This document shows, one piece after another, positions 25,501 through 37,376 of a stretch of DNA of 64,000 nt (position 1 is its first letter; each line of letters starts with the position of its first letter). The stretch covers positions 33,094,732 through 33,158,731 of the forward strand of contig NC_026657.2 in NCBI RefSeq assembly GCF_000004075.3. Reading direction: 5' to 3'. The notes beneath the pieces were generated by a model. That model was not told the origin of the DNA. It was given only the letters and a program-made list of their open reading frames with translations, and searched no databases. The stretch is from Cucumis sativus (taxonomy: Eukaryota; Streptophyta; Magnoliopsida; Cucurbitales; Cucurbitaceae). The position numbers and the translations under genes were made by a program.

Positions 25501-28500
25501 ATTTAAATGTCAAATTTTATATTACAAAAAAAATGTAACAAAACAATAGATAGACAACTGTATCCTGGTCCCATAACTGATTCTTATACAAAAGGAGAAC
25601 TCACCTTCTCGCCATTAGCTACTGTTCCACCATTACCGTGTCCAGTCTGACCATCAACAACCGTTTTTTCCTTCGCTTTTTGTTTCTGGATTTTTCGGGT
25701 GCACAATTCGATATATACTAATTGGTTCATGGCTACATGACTCGCGATAAATAAATATCTACTAAGTTTATCTATGTGGACAGTAGTTAATATGTCCCCA
25801 TTTCCACTTTCAATGTCAGCTTGCAGTTCATCATCCTTGTTACCATTAAAAACAGAAGTAAGAGAATTTTTAACCAAATTTGCTGCTAAGATTTCAGGGG
25901 ATGGATGAATTGAATATACAGCTGCTATGGCTTTATCAGCAGCAGCATACCATATCTTCTCTGGAAGCCAAGAACTAGTAATCAAGCTTTCCAGCTTATC
26001 GAACACCCGGCTACCATTACCAGCCAACAACCTTTTCTTGTCATTTTCAGACAGTCTCTGGAGGGCAATGCACGCTGTTCTGGCAAGTAAAGGGTCCACC
26101 TTAGACCATCGACCAAACCCAATGTCGATAATGTCCTGTATATGAGAGCCAAGAATACCAGCAGATGATTTTGATGCCATGCAAAGAACAGACAATGCTC
26201 CCCGGCTTTGCTCTGCTGTTGTTCCACCAACATTAAAGCAAAAAAAATCCCATAAAGCTGATATCTGGAGAAAAGGGGGGACAAAAACAAAATACACTTA
26301 TTAAAATTCTTCTACATTCCATTGTAGAAACAGGCACACCATCAATAATGGTGGGGAGATCAATGCGCCGTTAACGAGTATGGCTCGGTAAAATCGCAAC
26401 AGTTAACAATTAACACACAAGCTGTTCAGATGCCATCATACAAGAACCGAATTTATAACTTGTACCTCAATACAGGAATGCCGATCTAATTAGTAATATC
26501 TGATAACTCCAAGTAATTGAAGACACATTTATCCATATTTTTTAAATTGATGTGGTAGTACATGACCCACATGCCAGTCTAAAGTTATACGTCTGTTTCC
26601 ACGTCCCTTCAGTCAATACAATGAATATCATAGAAATGAATTCATTCGCTAGTAATTTTACTTCTAGAATCCGAGCCCGTACCCAACTCATTCAGATGCC
26701 ACTCAGGCCGTAGAAAATAATACGAAATGAATTTTTGTCGACTAAGTTCCTTAAACCTTACAACCTCTTTGCTATTTTTTTAAACATTATGTCCTAAAAT
26801 TAACTGGCCTATTACTCTCGATGAGGACCTATGAAAGTCCTTTTCGTCCCTAAACGACTAGAGAACTATTCGCTTTAAATTTTTCACTGTCATAAGACAC
26901 AATTGTCAGGCTAAACTTTCCAGAAGTTGTTAACTTGCTAAGAAACGATATGAAACAGAGATATAAAGCGAGGCATACCGTGCTACTAGATATATCACCT
27001 TTCGACACCAAGGCATCAATCATAAACTCCAGAGCGGCAAGATCTCCAATGTTTGAATCAATGGCAAGATGTAGAAGATTTTTGGCAGTTTCAATTTGGT
27101 TTTTTGTTATATATATTGTTATGAAGGCATTCTCAACAGCTTCATATATAGATTTATCTTGAGAAAATGCCTACAAAATAAAGAGAGATAAAAAAAACAA
27201 AAATTTAATCTACAAAATGGAAAAACAAAAATTGACAACTTTAAGCCCTGAAAAAAGTTAAAGCATACCAATGGCAACATTTTACGGAGGCAAGCCTCTG
27301 AGCCATCTATTTGGAATTGTCTGCACCTCATCAACAAAAGAATTGTATTCTCAACGTCAGTGGCAGAAGAAGAAGCCATTAACTGAACTAGTATTGGCAT
27401 TGCTTCTGATATACATGTTGAAAACCTCAAACCAGCCTCCAGAGATGCAACTAAAGCCCTGATCTGCTCCGTGTTTCCAACATCCAAAGTCAAATTGTCC
27501 TTCTGAACAACCTCCTCTTCCATTTGAGGAGGATAACTATCAGTTAAACTATCCTGCCGGTTCCCTCCCTCACCTTTTATATGGCCGTTATCAACCTCAC
27601 CATCACCATTAAAGATATCGCCATCAAATGGCGAGCCACCATCCACATTTTCGGAGGACTTATTAGGTTCAAGCTCGTCTAATTTTTTCTTATACTGCTC
27701 TAGAGTTGCTTCAAATGAAACTACTCGCAGCTGTGGGCCAAATGGATTGTGCTGCAACATACTGATGAGCAATTGCAATGCAGATTTTCGGACAATTGCA
27801 CTCTTATCCTCCAGCCTTCCAGCTGCAACTGCTGCCACTTCATTCCACAAACCGATAGAAACAGAATGTTCTTCACATAGTTCAGCCCAAACCTGAAGAA
27901 CTCGACTCCTAGTGTAAGCTGAAACATCCCGGCAACGTTCAAGCAAGATTTCTAGCATTGCCTGCTTGCTCCGAAGACGAACTGATTTACAACTCTGTTC
28001 ACCTTCAATGTCGCAAAATGCTTTAACAGTCAGCTTACCAAGAACCCCCACCAGAGCATTTCTTATTTTATAGGATTCACCACCAAAATGTGGAATTAGA
28101 AGTCCAATGTTGGTCGAGAACAACTTTGGGAGCCTGTCAGCAAGCTCTACTAGGAATCGCCCTATGTTTTCAGCCCCAGCTGTATCTTTAACATATTCTT
28201 TCGGGTTAGTCCTTCCAACATCTCTAATAAGAGAGATTGCAAGGATTCCATCGGAATATTTCTTCTCTGCCCCGGCAACAGCATCAGCCATATGGGTCAC
28301 AACGTAATCATACTTATGAATAAGGTGCATAATTGAGGCACATGATTGGGTAGTAAAGTGATATTTTGTTGAACAAGCACCAATTATACGACACAGAGCA
28401 TCCTTTGTGTCAACGTCCTTCAAAAGGACTGAATTCTCGAACATTGAGAACACGTTTCTATAGAAAACCCAAGTTAAAAATGTTCAAATTACAAGTAAAT

Positions 28501-29395
28501 AAACATGGGAGTTGTTTTCACCAAGCTAAGGAGTAGAACGTACTTTGTAACAAAAGACAGATAATTCTCATCTGGGTCTGATGAACCAAAGAGCAACGAG
28601 ATATTGATCTCCAGTGAATTAGCAATCAAGTTTAATATACGGCCCCTCTGCATTTCCCAATCCCACGAACTTTTGGGCATTTTCTTCCGAGTACTAGCAG
28701 TCACCTACGGTCAAAATTGAGAAAAAAAGGATGAAATTCGAATAAAGCTAACATAACCAAAAAATCTATCAAACCATTTCGAAAGCAAATAATAACCAGC
28801 AAAAAGGAATTAGAAGAAAACCTTTGAATTGTTACTACTACTACCATTGGCTTCCTCACTGTTGACGATATTGAGGAGGAAAAACGTATAGATTTTAAAA
28901 GCATTACGATGGGACGCAATCTGATCAAGCACCGGAGCGTCGCCATCATTGTTTGGGGAAGCACGAGCAAGCGAATCAATGTTGGGAAGAAGAACACTGA
29001 AATTGGAGCGAAGACTCTCAACAATATTCAACTTACAAGAGGGAGAGAGGTGTTTGTAGTCTCGAATCAAAGAGTAAACACGGTCGAAAGTATCCTGCTC
29101 TTCAACGCAGAAGAGGTCCTTATCGGAAAGATCAAAGGAAATGCCTAAAGAAATTCAAGGAAATGAAGAATGAAGATAAGAAATTAAGGGTGGTGATATG
29201 GTATGATATGTGTTCCGAAATGGAAGAACAAAAAGTAGTGAAAAGAGTGGAAGAGGACGAACCTTTGACGAATTCTTCGAGTTGAGATGGAGGAAGAGAG
29301 GCGATTTCAGTGGGATTCTGAACGGAGAGACGGTTGTCTTCGTAGTCTTGTTCGAGAGAACGAAGAGTTTGGGGGAAAACGAAGAGGGGAGCCAT
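22548..29395 (-). CDS. CAP-D2: Condensin I complex subunit 1, CAP-D2
   Basis: HEAT-repeat subunit of condensin I, which with SMC2/SMC4, CAP-G and CAP-H compacts mitotic chromosomes. Sixteen exons, in transcript order: 29395-29263, 29144-28822, 28704-28544, 28457-27269, 27170-26979, 26264-25605, 25492-25316, 24902-24835, 24757-24535, 24452-24353, 24274-24159, 24088-24031, 23402-23251, 23169-22971, 22861-22706 and 22606-22548. All phases join without a stop, giving 1321 residues, the usual length. The Cnd1 N-terminal region lies in roughly the first 250 residues. The C-terminal Cnd1 HEAT block, residues about 950-1110, contains NCTIALGDLAVRFPNLLEPW and SVRKNAVLVLSHLILNDMMK. An acidic linker lies around residues 480-530. 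The tail is acidic (ESEITE, ESSEDGES) and ends in a basic KRRSSRRG. If intron 15 is retained, translation stops at 22683 after GIMRPKN and the basic tail is lost. Confidence 0.93.
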
Positions 29396-29489
29396 TGGAG
29401 AGAGAAGAAGAAGCTCCAGAAGAGCTAAAAGAAGAATGTTGAGTATCCAAATTCAAATCGTAAGGGCTTTTCAAGGAGCGGGAAGGCAT
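29307..29489 (-). promoter_or_regulatory. Overlapping upstream ORF at the CAP-D2 start
   Basis: A 60-codon serine-rich frame starts 94 bases upstream of the CAP-D2 ATG and runs out of frame past it. If transcription begins above 29489, this would be an inhibitory overlapping uORF. An E2F-like TTCCCGC (29478-29484, read on the minus strand) lies just inside its start, so the true transcription start may be further downstream and the frame untranslated. Confidence 0.3.
29478..29484 (-). promoter_or_regulatory. E2F-like site in the CAP-D2 promoter
   Basis: Read on the gene's strand the sequence is CTTCCCGCTC, one base short of the E2F consensus TTTCCCGC, about 85 bases before the start codon. 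Condensin genes are cell-cycle regulated and E2F control would fit. A single 7-mer is weak evidence. Confidence 0.3.
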
Positions 29490-29495
29490 TTTCCG

Positions 29496-30337
29496 GTCGG
29501 GTCGGGTTGTGATCGCTTTATTTCTTACTTTAATAAATACAAATGTTTTTAAATTCTAAAATAATAAGAATATATATTAAAATTTAACTTTTTTTTTTTA
29601 TGTTTTTTTATGTCCAAATAAATTAATTAAACAATAAAAAAATGTAATGATATGTCAAACTTTTTATTTTAAAAAATTGATAAATAGTTATATAGATTAA
29701 TGGATAAGAAATTGATTCATTTTAAAAGTGGATGATTCCCAATTTCCAACCATGAAAAGAAAATATACTTTGATAATAAGTAAATAGAATTGTAAATGAT
29801 AAAATTTCGAGAAATATTTATAAAATATAGTAAAATTTTAACTTCTATCCATTTTTATCAATACCACCAACAAAAATTGATAGAAGACATTGAATTTTAT
29901 TACGTTTCATAAATATTTTGATTCGTTTGATGTAAGCTAAAAAAATTTTCCATTTCATAAATAGTTTGATTCGTTTCGCTATATTTGTGAGTTTGAGCTT
30001 TTCAAATGGAAACAGAGTTGAATTTTATATAATGAGTTTTGAAAAGTGTAACAAATAAATAAACTTTCAATTTTGCTTTTAATAAACTATTAATCTTTTA
30101 CTGGAATCATGACCTACATTTTTTAAAATGACACAAAATTGAAAATATTATTGTTTTGATAAATACAAAATTAACTTTATATCTTATAGATATCTAAAAA
30201 TACTGAAAACTTTTTTACACACAAAATTGAAACATCTCTCTCTAAATATATACAACCTTGGTATAGGGGTAAGTTTTTTAATCAAAGAAGGGATTTTCTA
30301 CGAGGATCAACTTTTCCGTGGTAAAAATATGTAGTTT
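29496..30337. other. AT-rich spacer upstream of CAP-D2
   Basis: No gene is visible. Around 29800-29960 there is a fragment of the dispersed family, with 'aaaatatagtaaaatttta' followed by CTATCCATTTTTATCAA and ATTGATAGAAG words. The right end abuts copy A of the segmental duplication. Confidence 0.5.
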
Positions 30338-30422
30338 ACAGAAATGAAAACATAACGGAAAAATTCAAAGGTCCAATGCAGACCAGAGAGTTAGGAATTG
30401 ATGAAATTGAAGAAGCCTCCGA

Positions 30423-30527
30423 TCAGCCAATGTGAAAAGCGCCAACGTCGCCAGTTCTGGTGGAGCAGGTGACTTCGTGGGCAAAGGCCAAACAAGAAGA
30501 AATACAGCCGCTAAGAGTCCAACTCAT
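30423..30527 (-). pseudogene. Truncated copy of the 48-residue small ORF
   Basis: The last 29 codons of the small ORF at 37377-37523 reappear here (SGCISSCLAFA, then RTGDVGAFHIG and stop). Everything upstream of the SGC codons is missing because a deletion joins this sequence to DNA equivalent to 37.82 kb. A chance ATG keeps the frame open for 34 codons. Over the shared part I count five amino-acid changes (D/H, A/T, S/C, I/T, I/V) and one synonymous change, which fits relaxed constraint in this copy. Confidence 0.65.
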
Positions 30528-30529
30528 AC

Positions 30530-32638
30530 TTAACAACTTCCAACCATAGTCAAAATCCGAAAAACATGAAGCTGTTTAAAACGGGAGGAGTGACTCTGAT
30601 TAGCGAAGCTCATGCTAGATGGCATGCTTCATTGGCGCGGCAGTGAGTAGCGAGATTGACTGCTCAAACTTGGACAGAAGGACAACACAACATGGCTCCG
30701 CACTCAACCACAGACCTGATTTTGTCAACCACAAACGTTCTGATTCTGTTGACCACATTGAGCATAACGAGATGGATCCATGAAGTTCTTCGGTTCTGGA
30801 GTTCTGCCGTTTACAGATTAAAAATTAGTATATGTTTTAGCCATTTAGAAGGCTTTTATATAACTTCTATTAGCTACAGGTTTATTAGCCCAAGCTCAAC
30901 CCACGCCCCGGCTCTAACTTCTCATTGTTTATTTCTAATAGGAATCTACATGATCTCTTCCTGTAATACATGTTTGTTTCTTCCGCATGAGAGCATATGA
31001 TTTATGAATGTATACTTTAAGGATATGAAAAACAATAGATATATGTTCTAAAAATCAAAAGCAAAAGTCATATGAATAATCAACGTACGGGATATATTCC
31101 AATTATCAAAGCACAAAAGTATGGCTTTGTTGAAATAACTTGAAATAAAAAGTTAGAAAACACAAAAAGAAGAAAAATGGATAAATTCATCCTTTCTTTT
31201 AAATAACATAGTTTATAGACTAAAGAAGACAGACCTGTAACGAAGGACAGAGATATAGCTTAGTTGTTGATGGTGGAAGCAATCTCATCCGTACAAGTTG
31301 TATGCTTCCCTATTTGCCATTTGCCCGTGAATATGGCTGGCAAGAGAGATGAAGTGGATATTAATAACAGGAAATTTGATGTTATAAGGAAGCAATAATA
31401 CAAAGTTATAAACATACCAAATGACAAATCAAATGTGATTTTAACATATTTTTATGACTCTAAATCTAAAGATTAACTGTGAACTGCCTGCTTCCAAATA
31501 CTACATGATCTTTCACAAACAAATAATAGAACATACAGCAGACTCAATGAAAAGAGCTTGGACTGGCAAACGAGATTTTCCATTTCAGAAGCAAATTTTA
31601 TGTTTGTTTTACACATTTCTCCACTTTTTTCTCTTGATTTCTCGGTTTAAATATAAGGATATAAGGATATAAGAAGTAAGAACCCACTACAAAAAATCTC
31701 TAGAACCATGAAAATTACAAATTCAAGGAACTTGTCACTCGAAAATATATTTAACTAACCACTAAGTAACCAAATATAAACAAGTAAACGTAGAATAAAT
31801 TATAAATAGCCAAGTTTCTAAATCTAAAATATACCTAAAACATTTCAGATCTTAAATATATTTAAGACAATAAAATAGAAAATAACACAAAAAACTATCT
31901 TTTACTTCTGTAATAATTATAAAAGAATACTTGACCTCAAAATTAGCAGGTCATGGAGAGATTCGATCAACTCCAGAATAAAATGAAATCACTATGGCCT
32001 CAATTTACTAAGCTCAGACCTCAGAATTCACAAGTCAAACTATGATATTCATCAGAAAAGGCAACTAGGAAGCAAATTGAGTGAAATTGCTATTATTGAA
32101 ACAATCAAGTAGGCGTAGTCTATGAATAATGTGTGTTGGATAATTCTTGTATCATGGACAAACGAATTGAACCAACCTCTGGGTGTAGCTTAGAAACTTA
32201 TAAAAAGAACTCTATTTGTGAAGGTCTCAGAAACCACAAGCCATCCATTTCTGCTAGTTCTCACTGCAAAGCTGAGAAAGGACAAAAAAAGGGCGGGTGT
32301 AACAGGTGCATCCCAGTTTTGAAAGCCAACTGGAAGGCCAAGAATATGTACATTACACTTACGGTGATGTTAATATTCTGTCAAAAACTTGTGAAACACA
32401 TAATCGAATGGGCACCATGATCCAACAGAGTTCCCTTCCTGTAGTGCCACTGTCAACACCTTGTCTCATCGACACATAGAAAATGTTTCATGATCATCCT
32501 CATCAAAAGGAATTAGTAAGCCGATCATAAAGCAAATAAATAATTCTCTCGTATATTCTTCCCCAGTTTAATTGCAACACATTTAGCATCACGGAAGAAT
32601 ATAAGGCTGGCCATGCAAATTTGCTACCAGTTCCAGGC
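30530..32638. other. Non-coding part of duplication copy A
   Basis: No supportable coding exon. The interval is alignable with 37.82-40.96 kb at roughly 85-90% where both copies are present. It likely includes the 3'UTR of the minus-strand PPR gene. Short frames such as 32133-32420 are not conserved in the other copy, which carries indels there, so they are not called. Confidence 0.55.
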
Positions 32639-34588
32639 TCATGCCATCACTAAATTGAAATCTATTGTTAAGTCTTCATACAATGTATGACCAATCTTCT
32701 TCATTTTCGTATGTAGATCATGAAGTAAAAGATAAATATTTTCAAATTCGCGATGAGAATTGTCACCCACTACGAACACATGCACTGTGTTTCCAACTTC
32801 TATCCAACTGCAACCAGGCTGCTTCTTCAATCCTTTGTCCTTCATTTTCATCCTTACTCCGGCAGCTTCTCTCCATTTTCCAGTTGAAGCATATATGTTA
32901 GATAACACCAAATAGGTTCCCGCATTCTCTGGCTCAGTTTCTAAAAGTTTTTCAGCCGTTAACTTACCTAGATCTATATGCCCATGAACATTACATCCGG
33001 CAAGAAGAGCTGCCCAAACAGATGCCGAAGGCTTGACCTCAAGCCCCTTAATGAAATCAAATGCCTCTTGAAGCCGTCCAGCTCGACCAAAAAGATCAAC
33101 CAGACATGTAAAATGATCTTCTCTTAGTTTTATAGACCTATCTCTTACGAGGTTTTCAAATAATTTCAACCCCTCATCCACAAGACCAGCATGACTACAA
33201 GCAGAAAGCAATGCAATATAGGTGACATTATCAGGACGAAAACCCAATGCCTGCATTTCATCAAATAAACTAATTGCTTTGTGGCCATGGCCATGATGAG
33301 CATAGGCAGCAATCATACCATTCCAAGAAACCACATCCCTGTGGCCTATTGATCCATCATCAAATATTTTGCGAGCCAGTTCTAACTCCCCACATTTTGA
33401 ATACATGTTTATTAAAGCTGACACCACATCTGCAACTTCTTGGTAAACCGTCTTGCTTATTATCTGGTGAATTTGCTGTCCCTCACAAAGAGCAGCTAAT
33501 TTACTACAAGCACCCAACACACTGACAAAAGTTCCTTCATTTGGTTTTACGTTGTTTGCTGCTTGCATTTCTGAAAAGATCTTCAATGCTTCTTCACTTC
33601 GCCCATCTTGAACGTGTCCAGAAATCACTGCCGTCCAAGTGACAACATTTTTGTTGGACATTTTATAGAAAAAATCCACTGCCCTTTCTAGTTTACCGTT
33701 TTGAATGAACCCAGTAATCATAGTGTTCCATGAAGACAGTTCCCTCTCTGGCATTTGCTCAAACAGTTTGAATGCCTCGTCAAGTCGCATATTCTGAGCA
33801 TACCCAATAATCATTGTATTCCAGGAAACCACATTTCGCACGGGCATTTTATCAAACAGTAATCGAGCATCATCGATTCTACCATTTTTCGACAAACCAG
33901 CCACCATGGTGGTCCAAGAAATCACATCTCTCTCTGGCATCCGATTAAAAAGCTCCTGGGCTTCATCTACCCTCCTACGTTGCATGAACGCTGTAATAAC
34001 AGTATTCCAAGACACCACATTCCTCTCAGGCATTTTTTCAAACAAATCCAAAGCCTGATCTATCCAACCTTTTCGTGCATACCCTTCAATCATAGTGTTC
34101 CACGAAATGACATTCTTAACAGGCATGGCATCAAACAATCTTCTAGCCTCCTCAATCCTGTTCCATCTTACATACCCACTAACCAATGCTGTCCAAGTAA
34201 CAACATTCTTTATAGCATCATTTCTATCAAATAACGTCTTGGCTTCCTCAATCATTCCACATTTAATATACCCAGTAATCACAGCAGTCCATGAGACCAC
34301 ATCTCGATCAGGCATTTCTTCAAACACCTGACGTGCTTCTCCAATTTTTCCTTCTTTACCAAGCTGTGTGATCAACCAGTTACTACGAGCAACATTCGAA
34401 TTGGCACTGAAATCTCTAACTGGTGATGAGATTTTGGGAACAACCTGACAGGTAGAGAACTGTGATGATAAGATGGAGTTATGCAAATTGCACAAGAGGA
34501 ACGCATATCTACCGAAGCTAGAAAGAAGAGTTGTGGTTTTATGTTTACCACAAATTTCTCCAACAGATATCTGATACAGTAAAGACAT
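32639..34588 (-). CDS. PLS-class pentatricopeptide repeat protein, E-type, probably mitochondrial
   Basis: Intronless, 649 residues. PPR proteins bind organellar RNA; PLS members with E domains usually act in C-to-U editing. After a presequence-like N-terminus rich in Ser and Leu with few acidic residues (about 1-65), a long run of roughly 31-residue S-type repeats follows, each with the signature DVVSWTAVITGY or NVVSWNTMI and ending in A..LF..MP. Longer L/P repeats follow (KPNEGTFVSVLGACSKLAAL, RPDNVTYIALLSACSHAGLV). The C-terminus has E1 and E2 motifs (SVWAALLAGC, LSNIYASTGKWREAA, KKQPGCSWIEV). No DYW domain is present; the protein ends at DFNLVMA, so any editing would need a partner DYW protein. 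It resembles Arabidopsis At2g35030, from memory. A broken second copy lies at 40966-42021. Confidence 0.93.
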   Translation of the reverse strand: MSLLYQISVGEICGKHKTTTLLSSFGRYAFLLCNLHNSILSSQFSTCQVVPKISSPVRDFSANSNVARSNWLITQLGKEGKIGEARQVFEEMPDRDVVSWTAVITGYIKCGMIEEAKTLFDRNDAIKNVVTWTALVSGYVRWNRIEEARRLFDAMPVKNVISWNTMIEGYARKGWIDQALDLFEKMPERNVVSWNTVITAFMQRRRVDEAQELFNRMPERDVISWTTMVAGLSKNGRIDDARLLFDKMPVRNVVSWNTMIIGYAQNMRLDEAFKLFEQMPERELSSWNTMITGFIQNGKLERAVDFFYKMSNKNVVTWTAVISGHVQDGRSEEALKIFSEMQAANNVKPNEGTFVSVLGACSKLAALCEGQQIHQIISKTVYQEVADVVSALINMYSKCGELELARKIFDDGSIGHRDVVSWNGMIAAYAHHGHGHKAISLFDEMQALGFRPDNVTYIALLSACSHAGLVDEGLKLFENLVRDRSIKLREDHFTCLVDLFGRAGRLQEAFDFIKGLEVKPSASVWAALLAGCNVHGHIDLGKLTAEKLLETEPENAGTYLVLSNIYASTGKWREAAGVRMKMKDKGLKKQPGCSWIEVGNTVHVFVVGDNSHREFENIYLLLHDLHTKMKKIGHTLYEDLTIDFNLVMA

Positions 34589-35204
34589 TCGTATCCACTA
34601 ACTGGGTACCTCCGCCGCGCCGGAGAAAAAGATCGAAGAAAAAGGGAGCGGCTGTTTTTGTCGTGATTATGTGGAAGGGACAATTTTTTTTCCATTAATT
34701 TTGGTAATATTACATCTTTCTCAAAAATATCAATTTTGACCTCAACGCCAATGGTTGATTTTTCTTATATCTTATGAGTGTTAAAATTTGCTATTTAAAA
34801 AAAAAAATCAAAATCATTTTACTGCTTACTTTCCCATGTGAGTCTAATTTAATATTGGCATTTCTAAGTAACATTTTTCCATTTGTTTTTCTTTTCTTTT
34901 TTTTAATTTAATACATCTTTTAACAAATTTATTATCATCCAAATTTATTATTATGTCATCAACAATAGGCCACATAAACTATTATATATGTTGTGACTGT
35001 TTTGATTTTGTGTTGATCGATTTTAGAAAATGTCAAATAGTCACAAATTAAAAGTTAATAGACACTCTAGTTTGGGTTAAAAAATAAATAAAAATATTGT
35101 TAAAAACGGTTCCTTCCTTGAAAAACAACCAACAAAAGAATCAATATGATATAAAATAGGAATTAAAAAACAAAGATCAAGTAAAAAGTAAAATTTCATT
35201 ATCA

Positions 35205-35300
35205 CAAATAATGAGCATTGTTTAACTTACATCGTGTTTACAAAGTTATGCCATCAATCACAAAATCCAATGTTCGATTCACCCACCCCACATACTATCA
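35205..35300 (+). mobile_element. Possible degenerate tRNA-derived SINE
   Basis: GTTCGATTCACCC resembles a tRNA B box (GGTTCGANNCC), and GAGCATTGTTTAACTTACATC upstream is reminiscent of the region after an A box in plant SINEs. No poly(A) tail or target-site duplication was found. Weak call. Confidence 0.25.
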
Positions 35301-36606
35301 GACAAAAGAATTCATAAATCTCTACTATCTTAAGCAAGTATACAAATATAAACTTGCAAGGCAGGGAAGTTATAGCTCATTAGCTCTATCGTTGCTCCAT
35401 ATCTAGTCTATTAGAAAAAAGTTGTTCACTAAAAGATACTGAGTGTCTCATCATACAATTGAACAAGTCTTCAATCTATATTACCTTGAATTCAAAGTAC
35501 TTTCAAAGTTTCTCTCACACATCAACAACTTTAAATTGTTGGTCACATTGCGACAGCCTCACAATCTAATTTCGTTAGTAGGGGCGCTTGACATCCATTC
35601 ACTAGCTAGATTAAGGTGAATAGTCTTCATAGTTACAGGCAAGTCTTCAACCTCAAGTTATCTAAGCCCCCAAGCCAAGCCACCATCTCTGAGAAGTTTC
35701 ATAGTTATAAAAGCCCAATCTAGAGAATAAAAATAAGAAAATGGCATTGAAATTATATAACAAGATATAAAAGGGAAAAATTACAATACAAAGCACTTCT
35801 AGAGGGGCCTCTAAAAAAAACTACACTTCATACGCTATTTTTAGCAATAAACTAATATGTTCGTCCCATGGTCAGTCCCAGGTAGTAATGGAAGCACCGC
35901 TGCTCCATAAGACAGATGGAATATGAGACCACCCAAAATGGAGGAGATCCTTAAAAAGGAAAACCATCAACATTGTTAGGCATTTTTATATGAAGTTTAC
36001 GCGGCTCTAACTCGCTCTATTTACAATCACCTTTCACTAACCAATTCCTAATGATGACAAACATGCGCTTCTGATATCTTGAATATTTCTCAAACAACTT
36101 CCCAACTAGTAGTCTTAACAGATCTATACAAGCAGATAAGAGTCAGCCATCCTTTTCTAGTTTTACAATGGAAATTAATCGTCTAATCTCCAATTGGACT
36201 TTCAGAAAACTAAAAAGTATATTGACTGGCTCCTACTTAGAGAGACCCTATTGAAGAATAGATCCCAAACAAACGTTCTTTCCAGCTAATTTTCAATTAT
36301 CATAAGACAGTATGAAAGATTAGTATATCAGATACAGTTAAGATGTCAATCAATATTCAACCCATAGTTGTAAAATCTTGACAAGGAGGATAATATTCAA
36401 TTGAAATGAACCAATAAAATAAAGGAGATAACTGATAATGGATTGCATAGTGAAAGAGTAGAATAGTACGAAAATGTATAACGCCCTAAAGTGCTTCAGA
36501 ATAACTGGGGGATGCTCCCATCTCATAGAAGAAAAAAGAAAACAAAATTAGCACATGGAGTTCAATGACCATTAAGTTGATATAGCAGGCATCTGGACCA
36601 AATTAA

Positions 36607-36802
36607 GTTCATGTTTGAAAGTGATTTTGAAGTGGCTAAAACCATTTTTGTAGTGTTCAAAATCACTCCAAAACATTCATTTCATTACTCAAAATCAATT
36701 CAATATTTAACTTTACACGTTTAGAGACAATTTTCATAGTATTCAAATTGATTTTGAAGAAATAAAAGCATTTTTCGAGTGATTTTCACTTCTCAACATG
36801 AC
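36607..36802. mobile_element. Short MITE-like element with terminal inverted repeats
   Basis: The left end CATGTTTGAAAGTGA matches the reverse complement of the right end (CATGTTGAGAAGTGA) at 13 of 15 positions. The 196-bp interior is built from GATTTTGAA and CAAAATCACTC words, resembling a common dicot MITE as I remember it. No clear target-site duplication was found. Non-coding. Confidence 0.5.
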
Positions 36803-37376
36803 ACAGATCCATATTTTCACCATTCCAACAACCCTTCTATTTGATGGAAATGACATATTTTGGATGCCCAATGATCAAATGCTAAGCATTCGTTTGTACA
36901 AGAAGCATAAAATTGCTGCCACAAAAACTTGGCATATTAGCTCTTCAAACTTGAGAATGTCAGTTGAATCAATGAAGAGGAAACCGAGTAATAGTTCGCA
37001 TTTTAGGTAGCTATAAACATGAATAACCACTCAAATTGCAACCTCTTCAATTTCTTGAAAAAGCAAAAGACTCGGCAGATCAATTGTTGCAAAATGGCAT
37101 TCCAAACCACAGTTCAAATGATTGAGAGAGAAAAGATGACCCGACCGACTCTTGAAACCCTATCAATATCACAAGAACTGGAAAGAGCATAATTTGCAGA
37201 AATCCATGATTGGAAAATCTCAAGGTTGCTCTTCCGTGGACATGAATTAGGTAAAAAACACAATTACTAGACAAAAACAAACATTCAAACTTCAGAAATG
37301 AAAACAAAACGGAAAAATTCAAGGCCACAATACAAACCAGAGAGTTAAGAATTGATGAAAATCGAAGAAAACCCGG

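Larger units (their letters stand above)
30338..34660. repeat. Segmental duplication, copy A
   Basis: This block aligns in direct orientation with 37292-42110. Matching stretches include AGAAATGAAAACATAACGGA at the left end, the small-ORF fragment at 30423-30520, a 31.0-32.5 kb non-coding part, and the PPR gene with its leader at the right end. Relative to copy B it lacks about 345 bp (the equivalent of 37470-37815, carrying the small-ORF start) and a block equivalent to about 37.93-39.19 kb. It keeps the full PPR gene. The copies have many substitutions, so the event is not recent. Confidence 0.85.
34700..37291. other. Unique spacer between duplication copies
   Basis: No open frame with coding character. 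It contains a possible degenerate SINE (35205-35300), a short MITE-like element (36607-36802) and a somewhat GC-richer stretch at 35770-36010 that, read on the minus strand, could be a downstream exon or 3'UTR of the small-ORF transcript. Confidence 0.5.

Noticed and set aside
25347-28307. Plus-strand frames within CAP-D2
   Set aside because: Antisense shadows; the minus-strand exons join into a full-length condensin subunit.
32133-32420. 95-residue frame in copy A
   Set aside because: The homologous part of copy B has several indels and no equivalent frame; no motif is recognisable.
33274-34331. Several 78-84 residue plus-strand frames across the PPR gene, with copies at 40983-41884
   Set aside because: They are antisense shadows of PPR repeats and are duplicated only because the PPR gene is.
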